Of a DNA stretch of 64,000 nt, positions 1-9,417 are shown piece after piece. The stretch spans positions 117,548 to 181,547 of the forward strand of contig JBEKEC010000003.1 of NCBI GenBank assembly GCA_050014015.1, in the 5' to 3' direction. The notes below the pieces were generated by a model. It searched no databases, was not told where the DNA came from, and was given only the letters and a program-made list of their open reading frames with translations. Every line of letters begins with the position of its first letter. Positions within the stretch are counted from its first letter, which is position 1. Origin of the DNA: PALSA-1353 sp050014015 (GTDB lineage Bacteria > Planctomycetota > Phycisphaerae > Tepidisphaerales > Tepidisphaeraceae). Both the position numbers and the translations under genes were made by a program.

Positions 1-51
1 TATAAATAAGATTGTTATGGCTAATTGCGCGATTATTTCTCTCATGTGTTC

Positions 52-80
52 TTGACAAACCAGCCCGATTCGACGATATT
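52..80 (+). promoter_or_regulatory. Sigma70-type promoter for the pseudopilin gene
   Basis: A perfect TTGACA box at 52-57 is followed after 17 bp by GATATT at 75-80 (4 of 6 matches to TATAAT). It lies about 50 bp upstream of the ATG at 130. Spacing and position fit a housekeeping promoter; it has not been tested. Confidence 0.5.
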
Positions 81-129
81 CTATTACTCCTATAGGAATA
101 TAGTTATTTGTCTGAAAGGGAGCTGGTTT

Positions 130-1221
130 ATGAAGTCGAAGCGGGTATGGGGTTTCACGCTCGTGGAACTGTTGGTCGTCATCGGAATTATTGCACTATT
201 GATTGGCGTCTTACTGCCGGCGCTGGCCAAGGCGCGGGATGAAGCCAACACGGTAAAATGCGCATCCAATCTCCGCGGCATCGGACAGGCAATCGCGGAG
301 TACCTCGCCGAGAATCAGGGTACTTTTCCTCCCTCGAATTTCCCCACGGGCCTGAATATCTCGGGAGGGCAGATAACCGACTGGCCGCCGGTGCTCGGCT
401 ATACGCATTGGTCCGCCCTCATCAATGGCAACGCTTGGCAGGCGGCGACGGGTTATCTGCTCGGCTCGAACAGTTCGCCGTCGGCGTCGGCTCCGCAGTT
501 GGCGCCATTTGAAAACACGTCGGCTTGGGGCCAGTTTCAATGCCCCGCGCTCGACAACGGCGGGCTGCCGCCCGCCAACACCTATACGGGAAATAACGAC
601 CTTGGAGTTGCAAACGAATCGAATATTCCGAACGTGGTCGATCTGCAGGCGCCCCGGCTGGCATACACGTTGAATGAAGCGCTCTGCCCGCGGTCGTTTA
701 TTGCGTACGTCCCGTCGGCTGGCAACCTGCACAACTACAGTTTCGTGCGGGCCTCGCGCGTTCAACACAGCGCGGATACGATACTGGCCACGGAATTGTG
801 GGGATTCCAGTTGGCGGCGGAGACAAACTCGTACATCAATCCAGGCGTGCCGGTGAGCAACAGCCGGCGGCCGGTCAGCGGTTTCATCAGCCTCACCGCG
901 CCTTCTCCGGATCAACTTTACAACTCTCTGAGCCTAAGCAATATCATACCGATCACCCAGCCATTCCTCAGTTACATCGGACCCGATTCCTCGGCCACCC
1001 TCGCCGCGGGCTCCAGCCCATCGAGCGAACTCGCGTACGTGGGCCGAAACCACGGAGGCGGCAAGAAATACGGCACGGTTGCCGGCGCAACGACCGGAGG
1101 CTGGGATCTGAGGCAGAGCAATTTCCTTTACGTGGACGGGCACGTCGAGACCAAGAACGTGGCCGACACGGTTTACCCAAAATTCCAATGGGGAGATTCG
1201 TTTTACAGTTTGCCAAACTGA
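130..1221 (+). CDS. Prepilin-type (type II secretion G-like) protein with H-X9-DG C-terminus
   Basis: This 363-residue protein has a type IV prepilin N-terminus: a short basic leader, then GFTLVELLVVIGIIALLIGVLLPAL, where the peptidase would cut between G and F and the hydrophobic helix anchors the pilin. The C-terminus has FLYVDGHVE after an NHGGG stretch, which is the H-X9-DG signature of prepilin-processing-associated proteins that are greatly expanded in Planctomycetes. The ATG at 130 is chosen over an upstream in-frame ATG at 25 because it has a GAAAGGGAG ribosome site just before it and because it gives a normal class III leader. Members of this family are thought to be surface or pseudopilus proteins; the substrate is unknown. 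No other pilus assembly gene is nearby. Confidence 0.85.
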   Translation: MKSKRVWGFTLVELLVVIGIIALLIGVLLPALAKARDEANTVKCASNLRGIGQAIAEYLAENQGTFPPSNFPTGLNISGGQITDWPPVLGYTHWSALINGNAWQAATGYLLGSNSSPSASAPQLAPFENTSAWGQFQCPALDNGGLPPANTYTGNNDLGVANESNIPNVVDLQAPRLAYTLNEALCPRSFIAYVPSAGNLHNYSFVRASRVQHSADTILATELWGFQLAAETNSYINPGVPVSNSRRPVSGFISLTAPSPDQLYNSLSLSNIIPITQPFLSYIGPDSSATLAAGSSPSSELAYVGRNHGGGKKYGTVAGATTGGWDLRQSNFLYVDGHVETKNVADTVYPKFQWGDSFYSLPN

Positions 1222-1249
1222 ACGACCTTTGATGTCGGAGGGAAAGAAC

Positions 1250-1294
1250 ATGATCCGCACGGTCTACTGTACCAAGTCCACGCAGCTTCGCTGA
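1250..1294 (+). CDS. Possible 14-residue leader peptide
   Basis: A 14-codon ORF (begins MIRTVYC, ends TQLR) starts 7 nt after a strong GGAGGG site at 1237-1242. It lies between the pseudopilin stop and the next gene start at 1363. The ribosome site is better than those of many real genes here. No hairpin pair or codon run typical of attenuation is obvious, so the function, if any, is unknown. Confidence 0.2.
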   Translation: MIRTVYCTKSTQLR

Positions 1295-1362
1295 ATTACC
1301 TGGTTGTTTCTTCAATTAAAAGACTATTTATTTCTCATTCGTTGAATGGGAAGGGACATTTC

Positions 1363-4300
1363 ATGAAAGCGCGAAACACGAAAAGAGTTATATTGTTGAC
1401 CGGCGCGGTCACGGCGGCTCTGGGCAGCCTCACCGCATTTGGGCAAAATTTCACGAACAACGCGGGGCCGGTGCAGCAGGGAACCACCACGGGGGCCGCC
1501 TGGAGCAGTCCGGGGAACCCGCCGAATAATCCGGCCGTCACGATTTCTTTCGCCGGCCAAACGGCCCTGAAGGCCTTTGACGAATCGGGCGGGATAACCG
1601 ACCTGGCGCCTGGAACGTCCATTGTTTTGCACGATGGCACCGGCGGCGCCGCGGTGACGTATACCGCTCCCAGCGGCAGCGGCACGGTCGTCCAACTCGC
1701 CAGCAAGAATTTCACCACGCCGGACGTGGACATAAACAGCGGAACCATCCAGATAGACTCCGCGATCGCCCTGGAATGGCACGCCGAGGGATCAGTGGAC
1801 GGGTTTTACGATCTGATCAACGATGAGATCGGCTACGCCGGCGGAAGCCCCACGAATGTCGGAACGCCGATTTCCAATGAGGCGCTGCGCGTTCCGTCAA
1901 CCGCGAACGCGACGTATATCAATGAAAACACCTTCACTGCGAACGGCTCGCTCAACGGATTTTCGCTAAGCGGCTTGGGGAACCTCGCCGCCACGTATAG
2001 CAGTGCGGTCTATAACCAGGCGACGGGGGTAAATGTCGAAGGAGGACAGAACCGCGTGCAATTTTCGGTGGGTGAATATCCGACGGAAGCGTTTGCGGTT
2101 TCCGGGACGGCCAGCCCGTTCGCAACTCCCGGCTCCACCGGCTACGGACAGGGAAACCCCAGTCTGACCGCGGGCGCAACGCTGCTGACGGCGCTCGGGC
2201 AGGCGGGCGCCCGTCAGCAATTTCAATCGGCGACGATCGCCAATGAAGCCACTACCACGTTGGATCCGCAAACCGATGCCGCGTATGCCGCTGGGCCGTG
2301 GAACACCGCCGGCGCCAACAACGTCACCAGCACGGCGTTCGCCGTGACGGCGGTGACGTATTCGGCCAATCCCGGCACGGGGTTGGAACGGCTCAACGAA
2401 AGCGATAGTCAGTGGCTGCAAACCACCGGTCGGCTTCAGAACGGCGCGTTGTTCAACGTGGTCGCCCGCACCGTGGATACGGGTCAGCGGGTTGTCTTCG
2501 CGCTGAACACCGGGATTGACCCCTCGTGGGCGGTCGGCAGCAACGACGACGGAAACAGCACCTCCACGGCCAGCGCCAATGCCCAGCACTCGATCGGCGC
2601 ATCCTTGCGATTCGACGGCAAAACCAGCGGGAGCGAAGCGGAGACCACCATCTCCCAGAGCCGCATGGGTGTCGGGGCGCTGTCCGTTCCCGAGGCCCGG
2701 GCCGCGGGGGCAACCGCGCCGGTTCGGGCGTTGGATATCGGTTTCAACTACACCAGCTCAACCGATCCGACGCTTGCTTCTCCGGGGAGCGATGACGGCG
2801 ACACCAACGCCGAATTTGTCCGCGCCGACGCCAACACGATCGAGAGCAGCAATGCCACCACCCGCTATCAGGCGACGCTGATCTCGCACTACAACACGGT
2901 GAAAACGCCGAACGCGACAGCCCTGAATCAGGAACTGGCGATCCTCTACGGCGCGGGCAGCAATCAGTCCAACACGACCGCCGCGCAACAACAGAATGCC
3001 TGGGCGCAGGTGCAAAGCTTCGACCCTTCGGTTGCGGAGACGGACGGGACTTCAACACTGGCGGTTTCCGGAATCAAGGGTGATACCACGGGGGACGTGG
3101 CCGCATTCCTCAGCAACATTGTGAACAGCGTCGGCACCGCCGCCGCCGGCGTTACCACGACGAGTGCCGCCAACCCTGCGGACGAGCTCTTTGCCAACGG
3201 ATACCTGATCCCCGGGTTGCTGGACTACACCCGCCAGACCGATGGCGGTGCGATCACGCCGGTGACGCTAACATCGGGCCAATTGTCCGAGCAGAGCCAG
3301 GTCAACTCCAATTTCGGCAACTTGCTCACAACCGACAACACCAGCGCATCCAACAATCAGACGATAGGATCCGGCGCCTACTACGGCGCCGCCAACAGTG
3401 GCACGCCCACGATTAACGGCAACATTCCCATCACGGCCAAAGACGTGACGGTGAATGGCTCCGGTGTCATCACGGGCTGGAGTAGCGCATCCAACAAGGA
3501 CCTGACGGCCGCTGGTGGAAACTATCTCTTCGGGAACTTCAACCAGAACGGCGTGCGTGACCTCTCCTCCGTCTTGCAAGCCGCCAACGCCGCACTGTCG
3601 CTCTCTTATTATGAAAGCCAAAACGCCCCCGGCGGCGCGATCTCGAATAGCACCTACGACTCAATCCCCAATAGCACGGTAATCGCGTCGGTTGACAATT
3701 CTCTTTCCGGTGGAAATTCGCCGGGCTGGGTGTTGACCGGCACCAACACCAAGGGAGATTTGATTGTTCTGGGGGACTACAACGGCGACGGGCAATTCAA
3801 TGGCCAGGATCTGTATCTCCTGGCGATCGGAGCGTCGCTTGCCGACAGCAACACCGCCCCCGGGTTGACGGCCACCGCCACCACCTTCGCGGACGTTGTG
3901 CGCAATCCCAACGACGTGCTTCGGAAGAACTATGCGCTGACTACCATCGGCAATTATCTGAACAACTATTCGAGCAACGCGACATCGCCATATCAAAAGG
4001 CCGCCGCTTACCTGGAGTCGTCCGCAGCCGCGGTCCTGACCGGCTATAATCCCGCGACGCCCACTGAAAATGTCTCAACGGGCACGAATCCCGTCACTGG
4101 ACAGCCGAATTACATTCCGGCCGGTGCAACCGATCTCCATACAACCGATCCCATCACCGGACTGGAGCAGTACACCTATGACCCCACCGGCGCCAACGCG
4201 TTTAATCCCGCCGACGTGCTTCGTGCGGGTACAGTCGATTTCAATGATGCCGTCCTCGTGGACCAATTCAATGGGCAGAGCTATCAGAATCTGAACCAAT

Positions 4301-5289
4301 CCCTGGCGGCCACGGCGCAGACTCCCGTAACCGGGGCGACTGAACCGATCAGCCTCGTCGCGGTGCAGCAAGTAGACGGTGAATCCGCCATCGGCTCGGC
4401 CGACCTGGCTGCTGAGAACGCCGCACTCACCGGCGTGGGAAACACCAACTGGTATGCCTACAACTTGCAGAAGACCGGCCCCGGCACGATCACCTGGGCC
4501 CGGACCGGCGGCACCGTCACGGTCTACGCCGGCGCCAGCTTCGAAGTTTCCAGCGGCGTCGTTCAGATCGGCGGGACAATCGATCCGTTCACCGACAACA
4601 CCTCGGGCGGAATCACGACCGGCAATCACGTTGCGGTCGCAGTCGACGGTGGAGGAAAGCTGCAAATCACGCAGAGTTTCAGCACCCTCAACGTCGCCGG
4701 CTTGACCATCAATACCGCCAGCAACAGCACCGTCGATATTGGAACCAACACCCTGATCATCAATAGCTCCAGCGATCCCATCACCGCCATCCGAGCTTAT
4801 ATAAATGCCGGCTACAACGGCGGCGCGTGGAACGGCCCGGGCATTGATACCTCGGCGCCGTTGGCGGTTAACGGATTGAAATATGGCTTAGGATTTGCCG
4901 ATGGCAAGGATGGCGTCGTCTCCGCCCTGTCGTCGGGCCAGATCGAAGTAAAGTACACTTTGCTCGGCGATGCCAATCTTGACGGCCTTGTTAACGCCGC
5001 CGACTTCACGATCCTTGCGGCCAATTTCAACCAGCCCGTCACCGGCTGGGACCAGGGCGATTTCAACTATGACGGTCTGGTCAACGCCGCCGACTTCACC
5101 GACTTGGCGGCGAATTTCAACCAGAGTGTCAACAACGCGGCATCGGCCGGCGACGTCGCGGCCTTGGACGCCTTCGCCGCGGCCAACGGATTGTCGTTAC
5201 CGACTTCCAGCGTGCCGGAGCCGGCATCGTTGGGTCTGTTGGCATTCGGCGCGGGAGGGATATTGGCGCGCCGGCGCCGGCGCACTTAG
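1363..5289 (+). CDS. Large secreted repeat-poor protein with dockerin-like repeats and PEP-CTERM sorting signal
   Basis: This 1308-residue protein starts with a signal peptide (KARNTKRVILLTGAVTAALGSLTAFGQ). The body is rich in Thr, Asn, Ala and Gly. One EF-hand/dockerin-like loop (GDYNGDGQFNGQDL) lies near residue 804. A C-terminal pair, GDANLDGLVNAADF and GDFNYDGLVNAADF, begins near residue 1200. The end is a PEP-CTERM anchor near residue 1283: VPEPASLGLLAFG, a hydrophobic stretch, then RRRRR. PEP-CTERM proteins are sorted by exosortase/archaeosortase-type enzymes to the envelope; none is in this window. The ATG at 1363 is chosen over an in-frame TTG at 1342 because of the GGGAAGGGA site just before it. 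The last 160 residues closely resemble those of the sedolisin at 27237. Ligand or substrate is unknown. Confidence 0.85.
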   Translation: MKARNTKRVILLTGAVTAALGSLTAFGQNFTNNAGPVQQGTTTGAAWSSPGNPPNNPAVTISFAGQTALKAFDESGGITDLAPGTSIVLHDGTGGAAVTYTAPSGSGTVVQLASKNFTTPDVDINSGTIQIDSAIALEWHAEGSVDGFYDLINDEIGYAGGSPTNVGTPISNEALRVPSTANATYINENTFTANGSLNGFSLSGLGNLAATYSSAVYNQATGVNVEGGQNRVQFSVGEYPTEAFAVSGTASPFATPGSTGYGQGNPSLTAGATLLTALGQAGARQQFQSATIANEATTTLDPQTDAAYAAGPWNTAGANNVTSTAFAVTAVTYSANPGTGLERLNESDSQWLQTTGRLQNGALFNVVARTVDTGQRVVFALNTGIDPSWAVGSNDDGNSTSTASANAQHSIGASLRFDGKTSGSEAETTISQSRMGVGALSVPEARAAGATAPVRALDIGFNYTSSTDPTLASPGSDDGDTNAEFVRADANTIESSNATTRYQATLISHYNTVKTPNATALNQELAILYGAGSNQSNTTAAQQQNAWAQVQSFDPSVAETDGTSTLAVSGIKGDTTGDVAAFLSNIVNSVGTAAAGVTTTSAANPADELFANGYLIPGLLDYTRQTDGGAITPVTLTSGQLSEQSQVNSNFGNLLTTDNTSASNNQTIGSGAYYGAANSGTPTINGNIPITAKDVTVNGSGVITGWSSASNKDLTAAGGNYLFGNFNQNGVRDLSSVLQAANAALSLSYYESQNAPGGAISNSTYDSIPNSTVIASVDNSLSGGNSPGWVLTGTNTKGDLIVLGDYNGDGQFNGQDLYLLAIGASLADSNTAPGLTATATTFADVVRNPNDVLRKNYALTTIGNYLNNYSSNATSPYQKAAAYLESSAAAVLTGYNPATPTENVSTGTNPVTGQPNYIPAGATDLHTTDPITGLEQYTYDPTGANAFNPADVLRAGTVDFNDAVLVDQFNGQSYQNLNQSLAATAQTPVTGATEPISLVAVQQVDGESAIGSADLAAENAALTGVGNTNWYAYNLQKTGPGTITWARTGGTVTVYAGASFEVSSGVVQIGGTIDPFTDNTSGGITTGNHVAVAVDGGGKLQITQSFSTLNVAGLTINTASNSTVDIGTNTLIINSSSDPITAIRAYINAGYNGGAWNGPGIDTSAPLAVNGLKYGLGFADGKDGVVSALSSGQIEVKYTLLGDANLDGLVNAADFTILAANFNQPVTGWDQGDFNYDGLVNAADFTDLAANFNQSVNNAASAGDVAALDAFAAANGLSLPTSSVPEPASLGLLAFGAGGILARRRRRT

Positions 5290-5381
5290 CAGCCAATGTA
5301 TTTGGCCGACTTCTGAAGCAAACGCGGCTTTGCGTTGAGCCTCCTCCGCATCGCCCGTCTGGCCGTACCGGCGGACATAGA

Positions 5382-5464
5382 GACGCCAAGGTGGGGAGTG
5401 CGCCACGAATTCGCTCCTGACTTTGTGTGATTTCACCTTGGCGTCTTGGCGTCATGGCGGTTCA
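5382..5464. repeat. Intergenic palindromic word repeat (GGCGTC family)
   Basis: A 12-bp perfect inverted repeat, GACGCCAAGGTG at 5382-5393 and CACCTTGGCGTC at 5434-5445, is followed by another TTGGCGTCATGGCGGTTCA unit. A related inverted form is at 48165-48183. It occupies the gap after the PEP-CTERM gene and could also act as a terminator stem. Confidence 0.65.
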
Positions 5465-5514
5465 ATTTGTGTGGCCGCTGTTTCTTTTTGCGGAGTTGGA
5501 ATAACATATCGCCC

Positions 5515-6423
5515 ATGGAGAACGTGGAAGAGTTGCACAGGCGGTTTGGAGTGAGCGGGGTCGTAAAGGTGGATCAGGGCCGCGGGGGGTTACCGCGGAT
5601 CATGGTGAACGGGGCGAAGGGGGTGGCGGAAATATATCTGTTCGGGGCGCACGTCACGCATTTTCAACCGCGCGGGGCGGCGCCGGTGTTGTTCCTGAGC
5701 AAGAACAGCCTGTTCGACGGAAGGACGCCGATTCGCGGCGGGATTCCATTGGTGTTTCCCTGGTTCGGTCCGCGGGCGGACATGCCGCAGTTGCCGCCGC
5801 ATGGCGTAGCCCGGACCAAGCGCTGGGAAATCGAATCGTGCGATTTGCGGGGCGATGGATCGGTCCGGGTGGTTCTGGGGGCATCCAGCGACGAGCAGAC
5901 CAAGCAGCTTTGGCCACACGCGTTCGAGCTTCGGTTCATCATGGTGGCGTCGGATTATCTGGATATGACGCTGGAAGTGCGGAACGTTTCGAAAGAGGCC
6001 GTGGAGTTTGAAGAGGCGCTGCACACGTATCTGGCGGTCGCGGACGTTGAAAAGATTTCCATCGAGGGATTGACGGGGTCGGAATTCCTGGACCGTGCCG
6101 ACGGGGAGCGGCAGAAAAAACAGCCGGACGAGCCGATCCGAATCACCGGCGAGACGGATCGGCTGTATTACAGCTCGGCCGGGCGCGTGACGGTGCGCGA
6201 TCCGGGATTACGGCGGTCGATCGTCGTCGAAAAGGCCCGGTCGGATGCGACGGTGGTGTGGAATCCGTGGTTGAAAAAGGCAACCGCGATGACGGACCTG
6301 GGCGCGGATCAATGGCAATCGATGGTCTGCGTGGAAACGGCCAACGCGCGCCAGTGCAAGGTGAAGCTTGCCGGCGGGTTAATCCATCGGATGACCACGC
6401 GGATTTCCGTTGAGGGGCTGTGA
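5515..6423 (+). CDS. D-hexose-6-phosphate mutarotase / aldose 1-epimerase family protein
   Basis: This 302-residue protein matches the YeaD-like branch of the aldose 1-epimerase family, which interconverts alpha and beta anomers of hexose (phosphates). Family landmarks are the N-terminal strand region IYLFGAHVTHFQPRG, LFDGRTPIRGGIPLVFPWFGPR, and the late VVWNPWLKKATAMTDLG and MVCVETAN segments typical of YeaD proteins. The catalytic His sits in PPHGVAR and the Glu in CVETAN, by family analogy. The ATG at 5515 is preferred; an upstream in-frame TTG at 5446 would place translation inside a repeat. It abuts the next gene (stop at 6421-6423, ATG at 6424), so the two are probably co-transcribed. 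Confidence 0.85.
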   Translation: MENVEELHRRFGVSGVVKVDQGRGGLPRIMVNGAKGVAEIYLFGAHVTHFQPRGAAPVLFLSKNSLFDGRTPIRGGIPLVFPWFGPRADMPQLPPHGVARTKRWEIESCDLRGDGSVRVVLGASSDEQTKQLWPHAFELRFIMVASDYLDMTLEVRNVSKEAVEFEEALHTYLAVADVEKISIEGLTGSEFLDRADGERQKKQPDEPIRITGETDRLYYSSAGRVTVRDPGLRRSIVVEKARSDATVVWNPWLKKATAMTDLGADQWQSMVCVETANARQCKVKLAGGLIHRMTTRISVEGL

Positions 6424-7125
6424 ATGAGCGATCGCGTGGGACTGGTGACGGGCGCGGGGCGGGGGATCGGTCGGGCGGTGGCCGTGGAATTGGCGAGGCG
6501 GGGGTATCGGCTGGCATTGGTGTCGCGGACACAGAGGGAACTGGAAGAAACACACACGCTGTGCGGTCAGGCGGCAAATATTTTCAGTTTTGTTTGCGAT
6601 GTCGCGGATGCGCAGCGGGTCGATGCGCTGGTGGCGGATGTTTTGGCCAAATTCGGGCGGGTGGACGTGCTGGCGCATTGCGCGGGGATGGCGGTGATGA
6701 CGTCCATCGAACAGCTTTCCATCGACCAATGGCGGGGGATGTTGGATACAAATCTTTCGTCGATCTATTTTTTGTGCCGGCGGCTTTGGCCGGTCTTTCG
6801 AAGACAGGGTGGCGGGGTGGTGGTGAACGTGTCGTCGTACTCGGCGCGCGATCCGTTTGCGGGGCTGGGTGCGTATGGGGCGGCGAAAGCGGGCGTGAAT
6901 GTGTTGGGGCTGGCGCTGGCGCGGGAAGGGGCCGAGATCGGCGTGCGCGTGCACACGGTTGCGCCGGCGGCGACGGAGACGGCGATGTTGCGGTCGATCA
7001 TTTCAGAACAGTCGGTGCCGAGGGAGCAAGCCATGCCGCCGGAAGCGGTGGCGAAGGTCATCGTGCAGTGCGCTTGCGGCGATTTGGCGTGCACCAGCGG
7101 GGAAGTGATTTACGTGCATAAGTAG
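6424..7125 (+). CDS. Short-chain dehydrogenase/reductase (SDR)
   Basis: This 233-residue classical SDR has the Rossmann glycine motif TGAGRGIG near the N-terminus, an acidic CDVAD adenine-ring loop, the structural motif HCAG (NNAG-like) and the active site with VSSYS followed by YGAAK (Ser and YxxxK). It should use NAD(P)H to oxidise or reduce an alcohol or ketone; the substrate cannot be read from sequence. Its ATG directly follows the stop of the mutarotase gene, suggesting a sugar-related role by context only. Length is normal for the family. Confidence 0.85.
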   Translation: MSDRVGLVTGAGRGIGRAVAVELARRGYRLALVSRTQRELEETHTLCGQAANIFSFVCDVADAQRVDALVADVLAKFGRVDVLAHCAGMAVMTSIEQLSIDQWRGMLDTNLSSIYFLCRRLWPVFRRQGGGVVVNVSSYSARDPFAGLGAYGAAKAGVNVLGLALAREGAEIGVRVHTVAPAATETAMLRSIISEQSVPREQAMPPEAVAKVIVQCACGDLACTSGEVIYVHK

Positions 7126-7133
7126 CGAGCGGG

Positions 7134-7454
7134 TCAGGGGAGATGGAACACCTCTTCCAGCACTTCCAGCGATGTGTCGGCGGCGCCGGTGCCAAGTGTC
7201 GTGAAGAAATCCTTCATGGCGGCTTGCCAACGGGTGTTGACGTCTTCGGTCTGCATGCCGTCGACGGCTCTTTTGAAATCGGGGGTCTCAACATAGCCGA
7301 CCAACAGGCCGTCGGATTTCAGGAACAGGGAATAGTTTGTCCACCCGTGGCGGGTGAGTGCGGCGAGCATTTCGGGCCAGACGTTGCGATGGGCCTTCTT
7401 ATATGCGGCCAGCCGGTCGGATTTCACTCGAAGAAGAAAACAGACGCGTTGCAT
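7134..7454 (-). CDS. rhaM: L-rhamnose mutarotase family protein
   Basis: This 106-residue protein is a RhaM-like dimeric alpha/beta barrel: QRVCFLLRVK at the start, YKKAHRNVWPEMLAALTRHGWTNYSLFL, and WQAAMKDFF near the end. The family interconverts L-rhamnose anomers; some relatives act on L-fucose. Full length (E. coli RhaM is 104 residues). It converges with the SDR gene 8 bp away and is read after the fucose/arabinose isomerase-like gene on the same strand, which fits a deoxysugar catabolic pair. Confidence 0.85.
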   Translation of the reverse strand: MQRVCFLLRVKSDRLAAYKKAHRNVWPEMLAALTRHGWTNYSLFLKSDGLLVGYVETPDFKRAVDGMQTEDVNTRWQAAMKDFFTTLGTGAADTSLEVLEEVFHLP

Positions 7455-7479
7455 GGGACCTCCTTCAATGAATGAGCGA

Positions 7480-8937
7480 TTAACAGACTTTTACCACTTC
7501 CATGCCAAGCAGTTGACCGAGCTTGGTGATTTTCGACGCGATATGGCCCACACCAACGGCGCAGTGGTGGGCGGGGCCGTGCTGGTTCCATTCGTTGACG
7601 AATCTGCGGGCGCCGATGGGGAAGCGGTATCGGCTGTTGGTGTTGCCGATTTCGAGAATCGGACCGGGTACGGATTCGGCCTCGGCCACCAGGAGTTTCA
7701 GGGCGCCATCGACGGTTTGGACGACGCTGAGCAACGTGACCGGGCCGTGACGGACGGACATTTCCACGCTGAGCCCGCGTCCGACTTTGCCGTGGAAGAC
7801 CTTCAGGGGACGCACCTTGGTTTTGCCCTGTGCGATCGCGATATGGCCTGGGCCGTCGTGGCCCATGAGAACCACGTCGTCGTTGAAATCCATGGCGTAG
7901 TATTCGGTGAAGCTGCCGCCGACGCCGAAGGCGTCCATGATCTTCATGGCCTGGGCGTTCTTGATTTCCAGTTCGCCGGCGACGGGAATGCCACGCGCGG
8001 TGAGAAGGGAGTTGCCAAGGATGATGGAGCTGATGGCGTCCTCGTTGTCGGGGTTGCCGACGCCCATGTAGTAATAGGCCATCGAGCCGAGCTGATGGGA
8101 TCGGACCAGCTCGTCCAGGGCGAGGCTGGTCCGTGCGGCGCGGCGAAGTTCGTCTTTGGGACAATCTCTTTGAACGTCGAAGACGCGGTGGAATTGCCGG
8201 ACGCGCTTTTCGATTTGGATGGCGGAGATCTTTTTTCGGAGCGCGGCGAGTTCGTCCACCTCGATGATTTCAACGTGGCCGCCGAAGTGGGCGCATTGCT
8301 GGGTGAGATCGCTGTAGATGTCGAGCATTCCGGAGTAATAGTGGCCCATGACGCCAAGGCGGTTGTGCTCCATGACGTGGGCGACGCGGGCGGCGTCGAG
8401 CCATTCGTCAATCTCCGTCCAGGCGGTCGGATCGTTCTCGATCAGGCCGGTGATTTGGAAGAAGGGGATGCGGCAACGGTTGAAGACGTTGGCGATCTCG
8501 GGCACGGGGCACGCCTGGCAATAGGCGAGCCATTCTCCGGTCATTTTTGTTCGGTCGGTCTGGGCATTGAAGACGGTGTAATTGATGGCGGGACTGGGGG
8601 CGAGATTCAGGATGATGACGGGAACCTTGGCCCGGCGGACGACGGGCAGGACGGTGGACGAAAGAGCATAGGTGGTGACGTAAAGGAAGATGAGATCGAC
8701 ATCCTTGCTGCGGAAGTCGTGGCCCGCCCGCATGGCTTTTTGCGGGGTGTCGATGAGGCCGAGGTTCACGACGCGGACATCCGGGCGAGAAAGCTTGGTC
8801 GCGACCTGGGCGAGATACTTTTCCAGTCGCCGCTCCAGGCCGGGGAACTGCGGCCAATACGCATCGAGGCCGATCCCGAAGAGGCCGACATTTAGTTTTG
8901 CGTTGGATTCCGGCGATTTGGATTTCTCAGCCGCCAT
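7480..8937 (-). CDS. L-fucose/L-arabinose isomerase family protein
   Basis: This 485-residue protein belongs to the L-fucose/L-arabinose isomerase fold family, aldose-ketose isomerases that use Mn2+. Visible family stretches are the N-terminal Rossmann-like NVGLFGIGLDAYWPQFPGL, DLIFLYVTTYALSSTVLPVVRRAKVPVIILNL, MGHYYSGMLDIYSD, and the metal-site region GGSFTEYYAMDFNDDVVLMGHDGPGH. The start is set at the ATG at 8937 (MAAEKSKS); an upstream ORF extension has no conservation signal. No clear ribosome site precedes it. It lies 25 bp upstream of rhaM on the same strand, so rhamnose or fucose is a likely substrate, but this is inference. Confidence 0.75.
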   Translation of the reverse strand: MAAEKSKSPESNAKLNVGLFGIGLDAYWPQFPGLERRLEKYLAQVATKLSRPDVRVVNLGLIDTPQKAMRAGHDFRSKDVDLIFLYVTTYALSSTVLPVVRRAKVPVIILNLAPSPAINYTVFNAQTDRTKMTGEWLAYCQACPVPEIANVFNRCRIPFFQITGLIENDPTAWTEIDEWLDAARVAHVMEHNRLGVMGHYYSGMLDIYSDLTQQCAHFGGHVEIIEVDELAALRKKISAIQIEKRVRQFHRVFDVQRDCPKDELRRAARTSLALDELVRSHQLGSMAYYYMGVGNPDNEDAISSIILGNSLLTARGIPVAGELEIKNAQAMKIMDAFGVGGSFTEYYAMDFNDDVVLMGHDGPGHIAIAQGKTKVRPLKVFHGKVGRGLSVEMSVRHGPVTLLSVVQTVDGALKLLVAEAESVPGPILEIGNTNSRYRFPIGARRFVNEWNQHGPAHHCAVGVGHIASKITKLGQLLGMEVVKVC

Positions 8938-8995
8938 GAAGGGGGATGGTAACGGTCCAGACGCTCCAAGTGCAAGTTGCGCAGGCACGCTTCAA

Positions 8996-9364
8996 ATGCA
9001 GATCACCGCGAAGGCGCGAAGGACGCGAAGTTGCGCGAAGGAATATCAATTTGATTTCGCGCAACTTCGCGACCTTCGTTGATATCCTGCAATATCTTGT
9101 CGCCGCGCGAAGATTTTCCAAGACCGCGCAGCTTCCGGGGTGCCGCGCTCATTTGTAGTCCGGCTCGAATCGATTTGAAATCCATTGAAGAAAGACCTCA
9201 CGCAGAGGCGCAAAGGCGCAGAGAAGCAAGAGAAGTAATGGCCTGACCTAGACCCAGCCTCGCGCAACTTCGCGAGCTTCGCGCCTTCGCGGTAAAACTC
9301 TTTGGGTTGCGGGCACAGCCAGCGCTGGGCGCCTTCGCGGTAATCTTCACGGTAATCTGCATTT
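8996..9364. repeat. Composite palindromic repeat block in a 480-bp gap
   Basis: The gap between two divergent genes is almost all repeat. The outer ends are inverted: AATGCAGATCACCGCGAAGG near 8996 mirrors CGCCTTCGCGGTAATC...CGGTAATCTGCATT at 9329-9364. An inner hairpin pairs 9017-9039 with 9056-9078 (23 bp, one mismatch, GCGAAG family). A 30-bp unit at 9197-9226 (CTCACGCAGAGGCGCAAAGG and the next 10 bases) is identical to 54304-54333. No gene is evident here. Confidence 0.75.
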
Positions 9365-9417
9365 CGGCGATCAACGTCAATGGACGCAAAACGGCTGGAT
9401 TACTATGATCGGCCAAT

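Noticed and set aside
7354..8895. A 513-codon plus-strand frame opposite the isomerase
   Set aside because: Third-position GC shadow of a clear isomerase gene; no recognisable domain.
8996..9364. CRISPR array
   Set aside because: Units are palindromic and irregular, with no constant repeat-spacer spacing and no cas genes.
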